Of a stretch of 64,000 bases of DNA, positions 24,904-33,950 are shown piece by piece. The stretch is from Maribellus sediminis. GTDB lineage: Bacteria > Bacteroidota > Bacteroidia > Bacteroidales > Prolixibacteraceae. Positions within the stretch are counted from its first letter, which is position 1. Every line of letters begins with the position of its first letter. Location: positions 496,001 to 560,000 of the forward strand of contig NZ_WXUB01000001.1 of the NCBI RefSeq assembly GCF_011799805.1, written 5' to 3'. The position numbers and the translations under genes are program-made. Under the pieces are notes generated by a model. It saw only the letters and a program-made list of their open reading frames with translations. It ran no database searches and was not told where the DNA came from.

Positions 24904-27381
24904 ATGAGATTAGGATTAGTAACACTATTGATAGTTGCCACTTTTAACGTGCTTTCGGCGCAATCGCTGAAAAGTATTCCGGGTGACCATGTGCTTCGCC
25001 CTGTATGTGAGGCATCGGGAACAGTTGAAAAATCTTTTATCCCTCCACCGGCGGAATTCCTGCTTAAATCAGGGGAACCAACCGCAGAAATAATTGTTGA
25101 GTTTGGATCGGGATTTCCGGAGGATGCCCGAAATGCTTTGAATTACGCAGTAGGTATTTGGGCGAGTATTATTGAGTCGGACGTTCCGATACACATCAAT
25201 GCCAGATGGAGTTCTACCCTGGGAACAAATACTTTAGCCAGTTGTGGTCCCGAAACGTATTATACCAATTTTAAAAATATTCCCTTTGAGAACAGGTATT
25301 ACGCCGTTGCTATAGCCGAGAAAATAGCTGGTGAGGAGCTTAACGGTGTTTCACGTTCCGATGTTGAAGCTACCTTTAGCAGCCGTATTAACTGGTATTA
25401 TGGAACTGACGGAAATACACCCACTGATAAATATGATTTTGTTTCGGTTGCCTTGCATGAGATTGCACATGGTTTAGGATTTACAGGCTTTTTCTATGTT
25501 GATGCCGAAGCCGGAATGGGTGGCTATGCCTATTACGAATATGGCGATGCAACTACCTTCGACATGCTGGTTGAGAAACTTTCGGGTTCGCAACTGTTGA
25601 ATACTACTTTATTCTCCAATCCTTCGGCCGAATTAAAGAGTGCACTTACAGGGTCGCTTTATGCCAACAGCCCCGTTGCAAAAAGCGAAAATTCAGGAGT
25701 AAGGCCACGTCTTTATTCACCTTCAACTTATAACGATGGTTCGAGTGTTTACCACCTAAACGATTTTACCTACGGAACCGGCAACGAGAACTCGCTAATG
25801 ACACACGCTGTCGGAATGGGTGAGGCCATTCACGATCCGGGGCCGCTTGCCAGAGGTATTATGGAAGATATTGGCTGGACCAACCTAATTGTACGACACA
25901 CTCCCGTAAAGGATATGGAAGAAGTTGGTACCTTGCATTTCGTGGCTAACATTGATAGTTATTACGATGTGGAAGAAGGTTCGGTATTGGTTGTTTATTC
26001 CACTGATAATTTTGAAAGTACGCGCGATACGCTGGTTTTAACACCAACAGCGAATGAAGGAGAATATTCAGCTACATTGGAACCCCAGAGTAATGTTGAT
26101 ATTCAATATTACCTGGAAGCTGCCGATGTTAAAGGGCGTTTGAGAATGTCGCCATGGGATGCCCCTCAAAATGTGCACGATGTACATTTTGGCCCCGACA
26201 ACGAAGATCCTGTTATAGCAAGCGAAGCTATTCCTTATTTTCTGTTAAGAGGAGAACCACTTCAGATTAAGGCAGAAGTTGATGATAATCTTGGTTTGGA
26301 TACGGTTTATGTAACGTATTCTATTAATGATGTGGATCAAACTCCGTTTCCTTTACTGCCGGAGTCGGGTACCACTTTCACGGGAACCTTTAACTTCGAC
26401 CTGCTGAACCTGCACGACGGAGATTTAGTAAAATATAACATTGTTGCCCGCGATGCTTCTTCGAACCAAAATACAACCATCTATCCGGCCGTAAAATCAA
26501 TGGAATTCAGAATTGAACGGATATTTGATGCGGTTACGAATTACGAAACGGACTTTAATTCTGAAAGTTCAGCTTTTATAATTTCCGATTTTTCGATATA
26601 CACAGCAGAGAATTTCAACAACGATGCGCTGCACAGTCCGCATCCGTATCCCAGCCCGAACATCGATAACAAAGACCTCAACTTCTCTACTTTCCTGAAG
26701 TATCCGATCATACTGCAGGAGGATGGGGATATGTCGTTCGATGAAGTGGTACTGGTTGAGCCGGGAGAGTTTATGTCGGTTTATGGCGACGACGATTTTT
26801 GGGATTATGTGATTGTGGAAGGAAGTAAGGATTACGGTGAATCGTGGTATGCACTTACCGATGGTTATGATTCGGGAGAAAATGCCACCTGGCAACAAAA
26901 CTACAACGCCGGCATTCCTTCAGGAGAACAGGATTCCGAAACCAAAGGTACTGCCGAGTGGTTTGTGAACCACCAAATATCCTTGCTGGAAAGTGGCCAT
27001 TTCAATGTTGGCGATACCATTCTTATTCGTTTTCGTCTATATTCCGATCCCTACGCCAATGGCTGGGGTTGGGCAATCGATAATCTGCGGGTGCAATATC
27101 CACTGGCTACCGCAACCGTTCTGTCCCCGGGACAGGTGAATGCTTATCCTAACCCTTTCAATACTGCTATTCAGGTTGAAATATATCCGGATAGCGAATT
27201 ACAGGAAGTGCGTATCGAAGTATTCGATGTATTCGGCAGGAAGCTGCAGGATATCATCAGGCAAAATGTAGAGGCATTGAAAGAGACAATAGATCTTCGG
27301 CAATACAGTAGTGGCTTGTTCCTGTTAAAGGTTAGCGAAAACGGGAAGCCGGTACTTTCAAAAAAAATGATTAAGAACTAA
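24904..27381 (+). CDS. T9SS-secreted zincin metalloprotease, paralogue 2
   Basis: 825 residues with the same plan as the gene at 22082: signal peptide (RLGLVTLLIVATFNVLSAQ), zincin motif HEIAHGLGF (H185, E186, H189), the segment NSLMTHAVGMGEAIHDPG, Ig-like domains, a jelly-roll with SFDEVVLVEPGEF, and a C-terminal T9SS sorting domain (AYPNPFNTAIQVEIYP, ending KKMIKN). The metalloprotease domain has a longer insertion after the zinc helix (YVDAEAGMGGYAYYEYGD). The two genes are probably an old tandem duplication, since their DNA is clearly diverged. A separate terminator precedes it, so it is likely transcribed independently. Confidence 0.85.
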   Translation: MRLGLVTLLIVATFNVLSAQSLKSIPGDHVLRPVCEASGTVEKSFIPPPAEFLLKSGEPTAEIIVEFGSGFPEDARNALNYAVGIWASIIESDVPIHINARWSSTLGTNTLASCGPETYYTNFKNIPFENRYYAVAIAEKIAGEELNGVSRSDVEATFSSRINWYYGTDGNTPTDKYDFVSVALHEIAHGLGFTGFFYVDAEAGMGGYAYYEYGDATTFDMLVEKLSGSQLLNTTLFSNPSAELKSALTGSLYANSPVAKSENSGVRPRLYSPSTYNDGSSVYHLNDFTYGTGNENSLMTHAVGMGEAIHDPGPLARGIMEDIGWTNLIVRHTPVKDMEEVGTLHFVANIDSYYDVEEGSVLVVYSTDNFESTRDTLVLTPTANEGEYSATLEPQSNVDIQYYLEAADVKGRLRMSPWDAPQNVHDVHFGPDNEDPVIASEAIPYFLLRGEPLQIKAEVDDNLGLDTVYVTYSINDVDQTPFPLLPESGTTFTGTFNFDLLNLHDGDLVKYNIVARDASSNQNTTIYPAVKSMEFRIERIFDAVTNYETDFNSESSAFIISDFSIYTAENFNNDALHSPHPYPSPNIDNKDLNFSTFLKYPIILQEDGDMSFDEVVLVEPGEFMSVYGDDDFWDYVIVEGSKDYGESWYALTDGYDSGENATWQQNYNAGIPSGEQDSETKGTAEWFVNHQISLLESGHFNVGDTILIRFRLYSDPYANGWGWAIDNLRVQYPLATATVLSPGQVNAYPNPFNTAIQVEIYPDSELQEVRIEVFDVFGRKLQDIIRQNVEALKETIDLRQYSSGLFLLKVSENGKPVLSKKMIKN

Positions 27382-27423
27382 AAATTTACCTTCGCTTTAA
27401 ATTTCAAACCAAAAAGTATAGAA

Positions 27424-27456
27424 TTGTTTATATTTTAAAATATAGTTCTATATTTG
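27424..27456 (+). promoter_or_regulatory. Promoter of the aromatic leader transcript
   Basis: TTG (27424-27426), 22-bp spacer, TATATTTG (27449-27456): matches the Bacteroidota -33/-7 pattern. Transcription would start close to 27463, ten bases before the leader ATG. Confidence 0.6.
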
Positions 27457-27472
27457 CTTGAATAAAGCTTAG

Positions 27473-27550
27473 ATGATGCAGACAACATTTAACAATAACT
27501 ATTTCTACTTTTATTTTTATTATGGTTCTGAAGCCGGGATCAGGAAGTAG
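27473..27550 (+). CDS. Phe/Tyr-rich leader peptide (attenuator)
   Basis: A 25-codon ORF, MMQTTFNNN then eight consecutive aromatic codons (Y F Y F Y F Y Y) then GSEAGIRK and stop. It lies immediately before a terminator hairpin and the genes for prephenate dehydrogenase and DAHP synthase/chorismate mutase. This is the classic layout of amino-acid attenuation: when charged tRNA-Phe or tRNA-Tyr is scarce, the ribosome stalls on the aromatic run and would prevent the terminator from forming. The peptide itself is not expected to have another role. Confidence 0.87.
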   Translation: MMQTTFNNNYFYFYFYYGSEAGIRK

Positions 27551-27580
27551 AGTATTGTTAAAACTGAAAATATTTTACAG

Positions 27581-27611
27581 AAAGGTCTCGAATTATTCGG
27601 GGCCTTTTTTT
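27581..27611 (+). terminator. Attenuator terminator of the aromatic operon
   Basis: Stem of about 13 bp with G-T wobbles (AAAGGTCTCGAAT / ATTCGGGGCCTTT) followed by seven T residues. It lies 30 nt after the leader stop and about 120 nt before the first structural gene. Confidence 0.87.
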
Positions 27612-27730
27612 ATGAAACGAACATGAATTTTCATTCTTTATAATCACAAATAAAAAGAATCAAAATTCATCGAGAGTTCCATCGAATACGATGGGAATGA
27701 ATGATTTTAATGAGATGAAACGAAATTAAA

Positions 27731-28633
27731 ATGAAGATTACAATTATTGGACTTGGACTAATTGGCGGATCGATCGCAAAAGACCTCCGTAACAGCGGTT
27801 TTGCCACAGAGCTTGTTGGTGTGGAGAGTAACGAAGAACACGCTGAACAGGCACTTGAACTGGGCCTGGTGGATCGGGTACTGCCACTTGACGAAGGTGT
27901 TAAGAAAACCGATTTGGTGGTGATTGCGATTCCTGTAAATAAGACACTTGAATTGCTTCCGGTGATCCTGGATAATATTGATAGTGGTACGACTGTTACT
28001 GACATGGGATCGACCAAAAAGCAATTGGTTGAGGCCGTTAAAAACCACGGGCGCAGAAAGAATTATGTTCCTGCTCACCCGATGTCGGGTACCGAGAATT
28101 CAGGGCCGACTGCAGCACTGGTTGACCTTTTCCGCGGAAAGATCGCCATCATTTGCGACCAGGAAAATTCAGGCCCGCAACACATAGCGCTCATCGAAAA
28201 AATGTTTCAGAATTTAGGGATGGATATTGCGTACATGACTTCCGACGAACAGGATCACAGTACGGCTTTTGTTTCGCACCTGCCACACGCGGCAGCCTAT
28301 GCATTGGCAAATGCCGTGCAGGCCAAGGAAGACCGGAATATTATTTTCGACCTGGCGAGCGGTGGTTTTCGTTCAACGGTGCGTTTGGCAAAAAGTTCGG
28401 GATCGATGTGGCATCCTATTTTTCAACAAAACAGAACTTACGTTGTTGAAGCCCTGAACGTTTATATAAAACACCTCACCGAGTTTCGCGATTGCATGAA
28501 AAAAGAGGACGATGAAAAGATGTGGGCCTTGATTGAAAATGCAAACCGAATCCGTGGAATTCTGGGTGGAGAAAATCCACACCTGGTGAAAAATGAAGAG
28601 ACAATTACAAAACTTTATACAAAGAAATCATGA
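27731..28633 (+). CDS. tyrA: Prephenate dehydrogenase
   Basis: Oxidative decarboxylation of prephenate to 4-hydroxyphenylpyruvate in tyrosine synthesis. 300 residues. N-terminal Rossmann motif IGLGLIGGSIAKDL (6-19), then the family's DMGSTKKQLVEA, VPAHPMSGTENSGP (substrate and catalytic His region), and DQDHSTAF-like SHLPHAAAYAL; the helical dimerisation domain is present. It is the first gene after the aromatic attenuator and overlaps the DAHP synthase gene by ATGA. No ACT domain is seen. Confidence 0.94.
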   Translation: MKITIIGLGLIGGSIAKDLRNSGFATELVGVESNEEHAEQALELGLVDRVLPLDEGVKKTDLVVIAIPVNKTLELLPVILDNIDSGTTVTDMGSTKKQLVEAVKNHGRRKNYVPAHPMSGTENSGPTAALVDLFRGKIAIICDQENSGPQHIALIEKMFQNLGMDIAYMTSDEQDHSTAFVSHLPHAAAYALANAVQAKEDRNIIFDLASGGFRSTVRLAKSSGSMWHPIFQQNRTYVVEALNVYIKHLTEFRDCMKKEDDEKMWALIENANRIRGILGGENPHLVKNEETITKLYTKKS

Positions 28634-29724
28634 CTTTAAAACTTGACATTAATCCGATAAAAGCGTGGTTGCCACACATCGACAATCCACTGCTGATTTC
28701 GGGACCATGTAGCCTGGAAACAGAAAAACAGGCACTCGACACTGCACGTTTACTCGCAAAAGACAAACGTGTATTTGTATACCGCGGTGGAGTTTGGAAA
28801 CCACGAACACGCCCCGGATCATTTGAAGGCGTTGGATCAATCGGTTTGGAATGGTTGAAAAAGGTACGCGAAGAAACCGGATTGCCGGTTGGGACTGAAG
28901 TAGCAAATGCGCAACATACCGAAGAAGCACTGAAAGCCGGACTGGATGTGCTTTGGATCGGAGCCCGTTCAACAGCCAGCCCTTTTGTTGTTCAGGAAAT
29001 TGCGGATGTATTAAAAGGTTCCGATGCTGTGGTGATGATCAAAAATCCCGTGAACCCCGACGTACAGTTATGGATGGGAGCCGTTGAGCGTGTACATCAG
29101 GTAGGCATTAAAAACATTGTAGCTATTCATCGTGGTTTTACGCCATTCAGTGATACCAAATACCGCAACTATCCAAACTGGAAAACCGTAATCGAGTTAC
29201 GTCGTAATATACCTAATTTGCCGATTATTTGCGACCCTAGCCACATTGCGGGTAAGCGCGAATACCTGTACGAAATTTCTCAAAAAGCTTTCGATATGGG
29301 AATGGAAGGTTTGATGGTAGAATCACATATCGATCCTTCGTGCGCATTGAGCGATGCCGGCCAGCAACTTACTCCTGCTGACCTTGGCAAGATGCTGGAT
29401 AAATTGGTTATTCGCTACGAAACGGCCAATAATCCTGAATTTGAAACCCGTTTGGATATGTTGCGAAGCCGCATCGATGCGATCGATTCCGAGTTGCTCG
29501 AAATGTTATCATCGAGAGTGGAGATTGTGAAAGAGATTGGTAAGTATAAAAAAGAAAATAACGTAACTGCGTTGCAGATCAATCGCTGGTCGCAGTTAAT
29601 GGAGAATCGTATTAATGTGGGTAACAGCCTGAACCTGGACGAGACTTTTGTGAAAATCCTTTTTCAGCTGATCCACGAGGACTCGGTTCGCATGCAAACT
29701 GAGATTATGGATTCGGAAGATTAA
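28630..29724 (+). CDS. Bifunctional DAHP synthase / chorismate mutase (type II CM)
   Basis: Catalyses both the first shikimate-pathway step (PEP + erythrose 4-phosphate) and chorismate to prephenate. 364 residues. Residues about 1-260 are the AroA(G)/KDO8P-like DAHP synthase (SGPCSLET, YRGGVWKPRTRPGSFEGVG, IGARST, ICDPSHIAGKRE); residues about 273-355 are an AroQ-type mutase (LDMLRSRIDAIDSELLEMLS, KEIGKYKK). In this arrangement the mutase lies at the C-terminus and may also act as the allosteric domain, as known for related Bacteroidota/Bacillus fusions. Its start overlaps the tyrA stop by four bases. pheA and the aromatic aminotransferase are not adjacent here. Confidence 0.95.
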   Translation: MTLKLDINPIKAWLPHIDNPLLISGPCSLETEKQALDTARLLAKDKRVFVYRGGVWKPRTRPGSFEGVGSIGLEWLKKVREETGLPVGTEVANAQHTEEALKAGLDVLWIGARSTASPFVVQEIADVLKGSDAVVMIKNPVNPDVQLWMGAVERVHQVGIKNIVAIHRGFTPFSDTKYRNYPNWKTVIELRRNIPNLPIICDPSHIAGKREYLYEISQKAFDMGMEGLMVESHIDPSCALSDAGQQLTPADLGKMLDKLVIRYETANNPEFETRLDMLRSRIDAIDSELLEMLSSRVEIVKEIGKYKKENNVTALQINRWSQLMENRINVGNSLNLDETFVKILFQLIHEDSVRMQTEIMDSED

Positions 29725-29744
29725 TACCGAAACCGGATTAAAAG

Positions 29745-29778
29745 AAAAACGGAAGCTCATTTGAGCTTCCGTTTTTTT
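29745..29778 (+). terminator. Terminator after the aromatic operon
   Basis: 15-bp perfect stem (29745-29759 / 29762-29776) ending in seven T residues. It also faces the convergent M14 peptidase gene. Confidence 0.92.
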
Positions 29779-29790
29779 GTTCTATCAATG

Positions 29791-31533
29791 CTAGTATTGT
29801 TTTGCAACCGGATAACGCTTGAAAGTTTTTTCAGCCCATTCGGTGGTGCTGTAAATGTAAGCCATTTGTGCACGATGGTTATTTGCAAATTCCGGATCGG
29901 ATGCGCGTTTTTCTTCAAATTCTTTTTTGAACTCCGGATGATCGTTCAAGTATTTAAGCGCGTTTTCTTCAAAACCATACGACGAGAAATATTCTCGCTG
30001 ATCGAGTATTGAATCGAAGAAATTCCAGCGAAAAAATGAATCCATTGCTCTTGGCTCCAGCATTTCCAGCAGGTATTTCATTTTTTCCTGACGCACCGGA
30101 ATTACCAGATCGCCGGCATAATATTGTATTTTCTGAATTTCCTGACGCGTTGTTACCTTGTTGTGAAAGTAGTGTCCGTTAAACGGTCGTTTCATTGTTT
30201 CATATTCATCGATGTAATCCACCTCAACTTCCAGCATCGTATCTTTTTCGAGCGTTTTAAACTCCACTCCGTTCAGTTGCAGGCGTTCGATCACATCAGA
30301 CCATGCTTGAGGTAAAATGTAATATTCCGGTATTTTTATTTCTTCCACGGTGTTGTAAACATCGTAATAGCGGATCTCTTTCGAATACGGCTTCGTGCGG
30401 TCGTAGCCAAAGCGCGGCAGACCGGTAACTTTATCAATAACATTATCGCTGCTTTCGTAACCATCAAAATCAAAAGTAGAATATTGGGTAGTATCTACTT
30501 CGTAACTAATCGGATAGGTTTTCATCGTCAGCATTTCTTCGCCTCCTTTTTTACGACTGGCAATGATTTCTTCAGAATTTTCAGAGGTGAATTCAGAAAG
30601 CGCGGTAATAAACTGGTAACACGATTTTACGCGGTCGGGGAACTCTTTGTACACGTGGTTTTCGGTCATCATCCCGTAACTGTTGAACAGGCTGGCATAA
30701 CCCGACGAATAGCGCGGCGAATCCTGCCAAAGCAGAATGCCGGAATTTGGATCGTGCGACATCAAATTAACGTATGGCGTAAGTTTGTATTCGCCTGCAT
30801 CCATTTTCCTGAACATTTCGGGAATCATTTCAATACGCAGAAATTTTTCCTGAAAGGGCGGAAAATAATCTGGAAAAGGAGTGATCCAGGTGACGCTGTA
30901 TTGATGATCGGAACCGTTGGTGGTGTGCGTATCAAGAAAAACATCCGGGTCCCATTCCTGAAATATCTCGTTGAAAGACTTTGCGTTTTTAGAATCGCAT
31001 TTGGTAAAGTCACGGTTCAGATCGAGATTCTTCGCATTTCCCCTGAACCCGGTTTCGTAAGGCGTGGCCTGGTTGGCCCTGTTGTACGGCCCCCGGTTTA
31101 AATGACCACCAACGTTATAAACCGGAATGATAACGATCACCGTATTTTCGAGCCAGCTTTTCATCCCGTTTTTGTTGCGCAGAATGTCGTCGGCAAACTG
31201 CAGGCTGGCATCAATTCCTTCCGGCTCTCCCGGGTGAATTCCGTTGTTAATCAGCAGCACCGATTTACCTTGCTCCTTTATAGTTTTTGCATCGAAAACC
31301 GGTTCGGAATTGATAATAAAAGTGTGCAGCGGTTTTCCAACATCGGTTGTGCCACTTACAACGAGCTTTGCGTTTTCGTAGTTCGCATCAAGCAGGCTGA
31401 ACATGTCAATCACTTCGTTATAAGTCGGGGTGTAATTCTCTTCATATTTTAAACGAAGAAGTGCTTGTTTTTGGGCTGAACTGACGAATGCACTGCATAA
31501 AATGATCAGTGCAAGGAAGAGGATTCTGGTCAT
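29791..31533 (-). CDS. Secreted M14 zinc carboxypeptidase-like protein
   Basis: 580 residues with a signal peptide (TRILFLALIILCSAFVSSAQ). The M14 domain has the zinc motif NNGIHPGEPEG (His and Glu ligands), LDLNRDFTKCDS (substrate-binding RD), and DTHTTNG with the third His ligand. The C-terminal 200 residues are a family-specific extension. It is likely periplasmic or surface exposed, acting on peptides or peptidoglycan stem peptides. No partner gene adjoins it. Confidence 0.88.
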   Translation of the reverse strand: MTRILFLALIILCSAFVSSAQKQALLRLKYEENYTPTYNEVIDMFSLLDANYENAKLVVSGTTDVGKPLHTFIINSEPVFDAKTIKEQGKSVLLINNGIHPGEPEGIDASLQFADDILRNKNGMKSWLENTVIVIIPVYNVGGHLNRGPYNRANQATPYETGFRGNAKNLDLNRDFTKCDSKNAKSFNEIFQEWDPDVFLDTHTTNGSDHQYSVTWITPFPDYFPPFQEKFLRIEMIPEMFRKMDAGEYKLTPYVNLMSHDPNSGILLWQDSPRYSSGYASLFNSYGMMTENHVYKEFPDRVKSCYQFITALSEFTSENSEEIIASRKKGGEEMLTMKTYPISYEVDTTQYSTFDFDGYESSDNVIDKVTGLPRFGYDRTKPYSKEIRYYDVYNTVEEIKIPEYYILPQAWSDVIERLQLNGVEFKTLEKDTMLEVEVDYIDEYETMKRPFNGHYFHNKVTTRQEIQKIQYYAGDLVIPVRQEKMKYLLEMLEPRAMDSFFRWNFFDSILDQREYFSSYGFEENALKYLNDHPEFKKEFEEKRASDPEFANNHRAQMAYIYSTTEWAEKTFKRYPVAKQY

Positions 31534-31584
31534 TACTCGAATATTTTGATAACTAAACGTCCCGGAATTCAGGATGTGGTCGAA

Positions 31585-32079
31585 TTATTTACGTACCAAA
31601 TCTAGGTAAGAATAATCAAAATTGTTCTCTTCATCGTGAAAATCTTCGCGAGCGGCTTCTTCCCATTCCGAATAGGTAATTTCAGGGAAATAAACATCAG
31701 CGTCAAAAGGTTTATGCACCAGTGTGAGGTAGAGTTTACCGGCCACCGGGTAAAACTGACGATAGATCATTCCTCCGCCAATGATGAATGCTTCCTGTTC
31801 TCCTTTTACCTTTTCGATGGCTTCATCAATCGAGAACACCGTTTCGCAGCCCGGAAAAACATCATCTTCTTTATCGGTAATTACAATATGACGGCGATTG
31901 GGCAGCGGCCATTTGGGTAACGAAAGCAAGGTGTTTCTTCCCATAATAATGGTGTGGCCCGAGGTGATTTCTTTAAAACGTTTCAGGTCGTTGGGCAGGT
32001 GAAACAGCAAATCGTTGTTTTTGCCAATGGCGAAATTCTCGGCAATGGCAACAATAATTGAAATGTTTTTATGGATCAT
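31585..32079 (-). CDS. folA: Dihydrofolate reductase
   Basis: NADPH-dependent reduction of dihydrofolate. 164 residues, typical length. Segments present: ISIIVAIAENFAIGKNNDLLFHLPNDLKRFK (active site, Asp in LPNDL), TIIMGRNT, LPNRRHIVIT and FIIGGGMIYRQF. It lies 10 nt after thyA, whose reaction produces the dihydrofolate it recycles. Confidence 0.96.
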   Translation of the reverse strand: MIHKNISIIVAIAENFAIGKNNDLLFHLPNDLKRFKEITSGHTIIMGRNTLLSLPKWPLPNRRHIVITDKEDDVFPGCETVFSIDEAIEKVKGEQEAFIIGGGMIYRQFYPVAGKLYLTLVHKPFDADVYFPEITYSEWEEAAREDFHDEENNFDYSYLDLVRK

Positions 32080-32089
32080 TCTTTAATTT

Positions 32090-32884
32090 TTAAACGGCAA
32101 CAACTCCTTTAATGTGCGGGTGCGACTGGTAATTCACCAGCTCGAAATCTTCGTATTTAAAATCGAAAATACTTTTCACATCCGGATTGATTTTCATTGT
32201 TGGGAGTGGATATGGTTCGCGGGTCAACTGAAGTTTCACCTGTTCAATATGATTGGTGTAAATGTGTACGTCGCCAAAAGTGTGAACAAAATCGCCGGCT
32301 TGTAAACCGGTCACCTGCGCCATCATCATTGTCAACAGGGCATAAGATGCAATGTTAAACGGTACGCCCAGAAAAACATCGGCACTACGCTGGTACAACT
32401 GGCACGAGAGTTTTCCATCGGCCACATAAAACTGGAACAGAATATGGCATGGAGGCAGGTTCATTTTATCGAGTTCGCCAACATTCCAGGCACTTACAAT
32501 GTGTCGCCGCGAATCAGGGTTTTTCTGAATCGACTCGAGTACCTGGCTGATCTGGTCGATGTGTTTCCCGTCGGGAGTTGGCCAGCTTCGCCACTGGTAA
32601 CCGTAAATGTGCCCCAGGTTACCATCGTCGTCGGCCCATTCGTTCCAGATACGGACACCGTTATCAATCAGGTATTTTATATTGGTTTCGCCTTTCAGAA
32701 ACCAAAGCAGTTCGTAAATGATCGATTTCAGATGCAATTTTTTAGTGGTTACCATCGGAAATCCTTCGCTTAAATCAAAACGCATTTGATGTCCAAACCT
32801 GCTGATCGTACCTGTTCCGGTGCGGTCTTCCTTCTTTGTCCCCTTTTCTAATATGGTCTCCAATAAATCAAGATACTGCCTCAT
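32090..32884 (-). CDS. thyA: Thymidylate synthase
   Basis: Methylates dUMP with 5,10-methylene-THF. 264 residues, identical in length to E. coli ThyA, with nucleophile C146 in [16 protein letters not shown] (phosphate-binding Arg) near residue 21, GHIYGYQWR and [15 protein letters not shown]. Operon thyA-folA. Confidence 0.97.
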   Translation of the reverse strand: MRQYLDLLETILEKGTKKEDRTGTGTISRFGHQMRFDLSEGFPMVTTKKLHLKSIIYELLWFLKGETNIKYLIDNGVRIWNEWADDDGNLGHIYGYQWRSWPTPDGKHIDQISQVLESIQKNPDSRRHIVSAWNVGELDKMNLPPCHILFQFYVADGKLSCQLYQRSADVFLGVPFNIASYALLTMMMAQVTGLQAGDFVHTFGDVHIYTNHIEQVKLQLTREPYPLPTMKINPDVKSIFDFKYEDFELVNYQSHPHIKGVVAV

Positions 32885-32901
32885 ATTTCCTCTGTTTGAT
32901 G

Positions 32902-32909
32902 CAAAAATA
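32902..32909 (-). promoter_or_regulatory. thyA: Promoter -7 element for thyA-folA
   Basis: On the minus strand TATTTTTG matches TAnnTTTG, 17 bases before the thyA start codon. Confidence 0.45.
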
Positions 32910-33028
32910 GTTGTTTGAAAAAAGTGGTATCAGAATAGATACATTTAAATATCCACAAATGTTTAGATGTTGTTAACCGATTTGAAAGATGTGAATAGTG
33001 ATGCTGGCTTTCAAAGATGTTTGTGAAG

Positions 33029-33832
33029 TTAGGGATTGATTTTCGATCCGCACTTTTTGCAGAATTTTGCGTCATCATCGTGTTTGTCGTGCAGGCAGTT
33101 GGGGCAAACCTGCGTATTGCCGCGATTCGAAGGATTAATGATCTCGGCAGTTACAATACCGGTTGGAACGGCAATAATGGCATAACCCATTATCATTACA
33201 ATGCTAGCGGCGAATTGTCCGAATGGTGTTTGCGGGCTGATGTCGCCATAACCAACGGTCGTTAGCGTTACAATAGCCCAGTATATTCCGCGTGGAATGC
33301 TGGTGAACCCGTGTTCTTCGCCTTCAATCAGGTACATTACCGTCCCGATAACAATAACCAGAACTACAACAAAAAAGATAAAAACGCTGATCTTTTCGCG
33401 GCTGGCCCAAAGCGCCCGGCCAAGTGTGCGGCCGGCCTGAGTGTAGCGGGTAAGCTTTAATATCCTGAAAACACGCAACATGCGAAGTATGCGGATAACA
33501 ACCAAATGGTGCGAGCCAACAATAAAAAGCCCAAGGTAAGTAGGTATCACCGAAAGGAAGTCGATTATGCCGTAAAAGCTGAAGATGTAGCGAAGTGGTT
33601 TTCGTACAATCACGATCCTTAGGACATATTCAAGGGTGAAAATTCCCGTAATAATCCATTCCAGAATGCGTAAGAACGGGCGGTAATTTGTTCGAATGGC
33701 AGGGACGCTTTCCAGCATGACAAGAGCCACGCTAATAAGAATAACAATCAGGAGAACAACATCGAACAACTTGCCCGCCGGAGTGTCGGCCTCAAAAATT
33801 ACTTCATAAAGTTCATCCCTGGTTTTGCTCAT
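33029..33832 (-). CDS. Voltage-gated-type potassium channel with C-terminal zinc ribbon
   Basis: A 267-residue six-helix ion channel of the Kv/KvAP kind: S1-S3 (about 22-105), an arginine-rich S4 (RILRMLRVFRILKL, 114-127), S5, pore helix and selectivity filter TVGYGD (192-197), S6 with PTG hinge. After S6, residues 243-261 form a zinc ribbon (CPNC ... CKKCG; C243, C246, C258, C261) which replaces the usual RCK/TrkA-N domain. Potassium selectivity is supported by the filter; voltage gating is inferred from S4. The ribbon may sense metal or redox state. Confidence 0.9.
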   Translation of the reverse strand: MSKTRDELYEVIFEADTPAGKLFDVVLLIVILISVALVMLESVPAIRTNYRPFLRILEWIITGIFTLEYVLRIVIVRKPLRYIFSFYGIIDFLSVIPTYLGLFIVGSHHLVVIRILRMLRVFRILKLTRYTQAGRTLGRALWASREKISVFIFFVVVLVIVIGTVMYLIEGEEHGFTSIPRGIYWAIVTLTTVGYGDISPQTPFGQFAASIVMIMGYAIIAVPTGIVTAEIINPSNRGNTQVCPNCLHDKHDDDAKFCKKCGSKINP

Positions 33833-33892
33833 TTCAAATGCATTTGAGGATTAAATATACGATATTCTTTTTTTAGAAGGGTTGGTACAAAT

Positions 33893-33928
33893 AAAAAGGC
33901 CCTTCCCGATATCCGGAAAAGGCCCTTT
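33893..33928 (-). terminator. Terminator after alanine dehydrogenase (minus strand)
   Basis: Imperfect inverted repeat AAAGGCCCTT... / ...AAGGCCCTTT with one C-C mismatch. On the minus strand it is followed by TTTTTAT. Confidence 0.75.
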
Positions 33929-33950
33929 GAGAATATATTGTCAGGTTTTC

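Noticed and set aside
30484-31101. A 205-codon plus-strand frame opposite the M14 peptidase gene
   Set aside because: Antisense shadow of a well-supported gene with intact zinc motifs.
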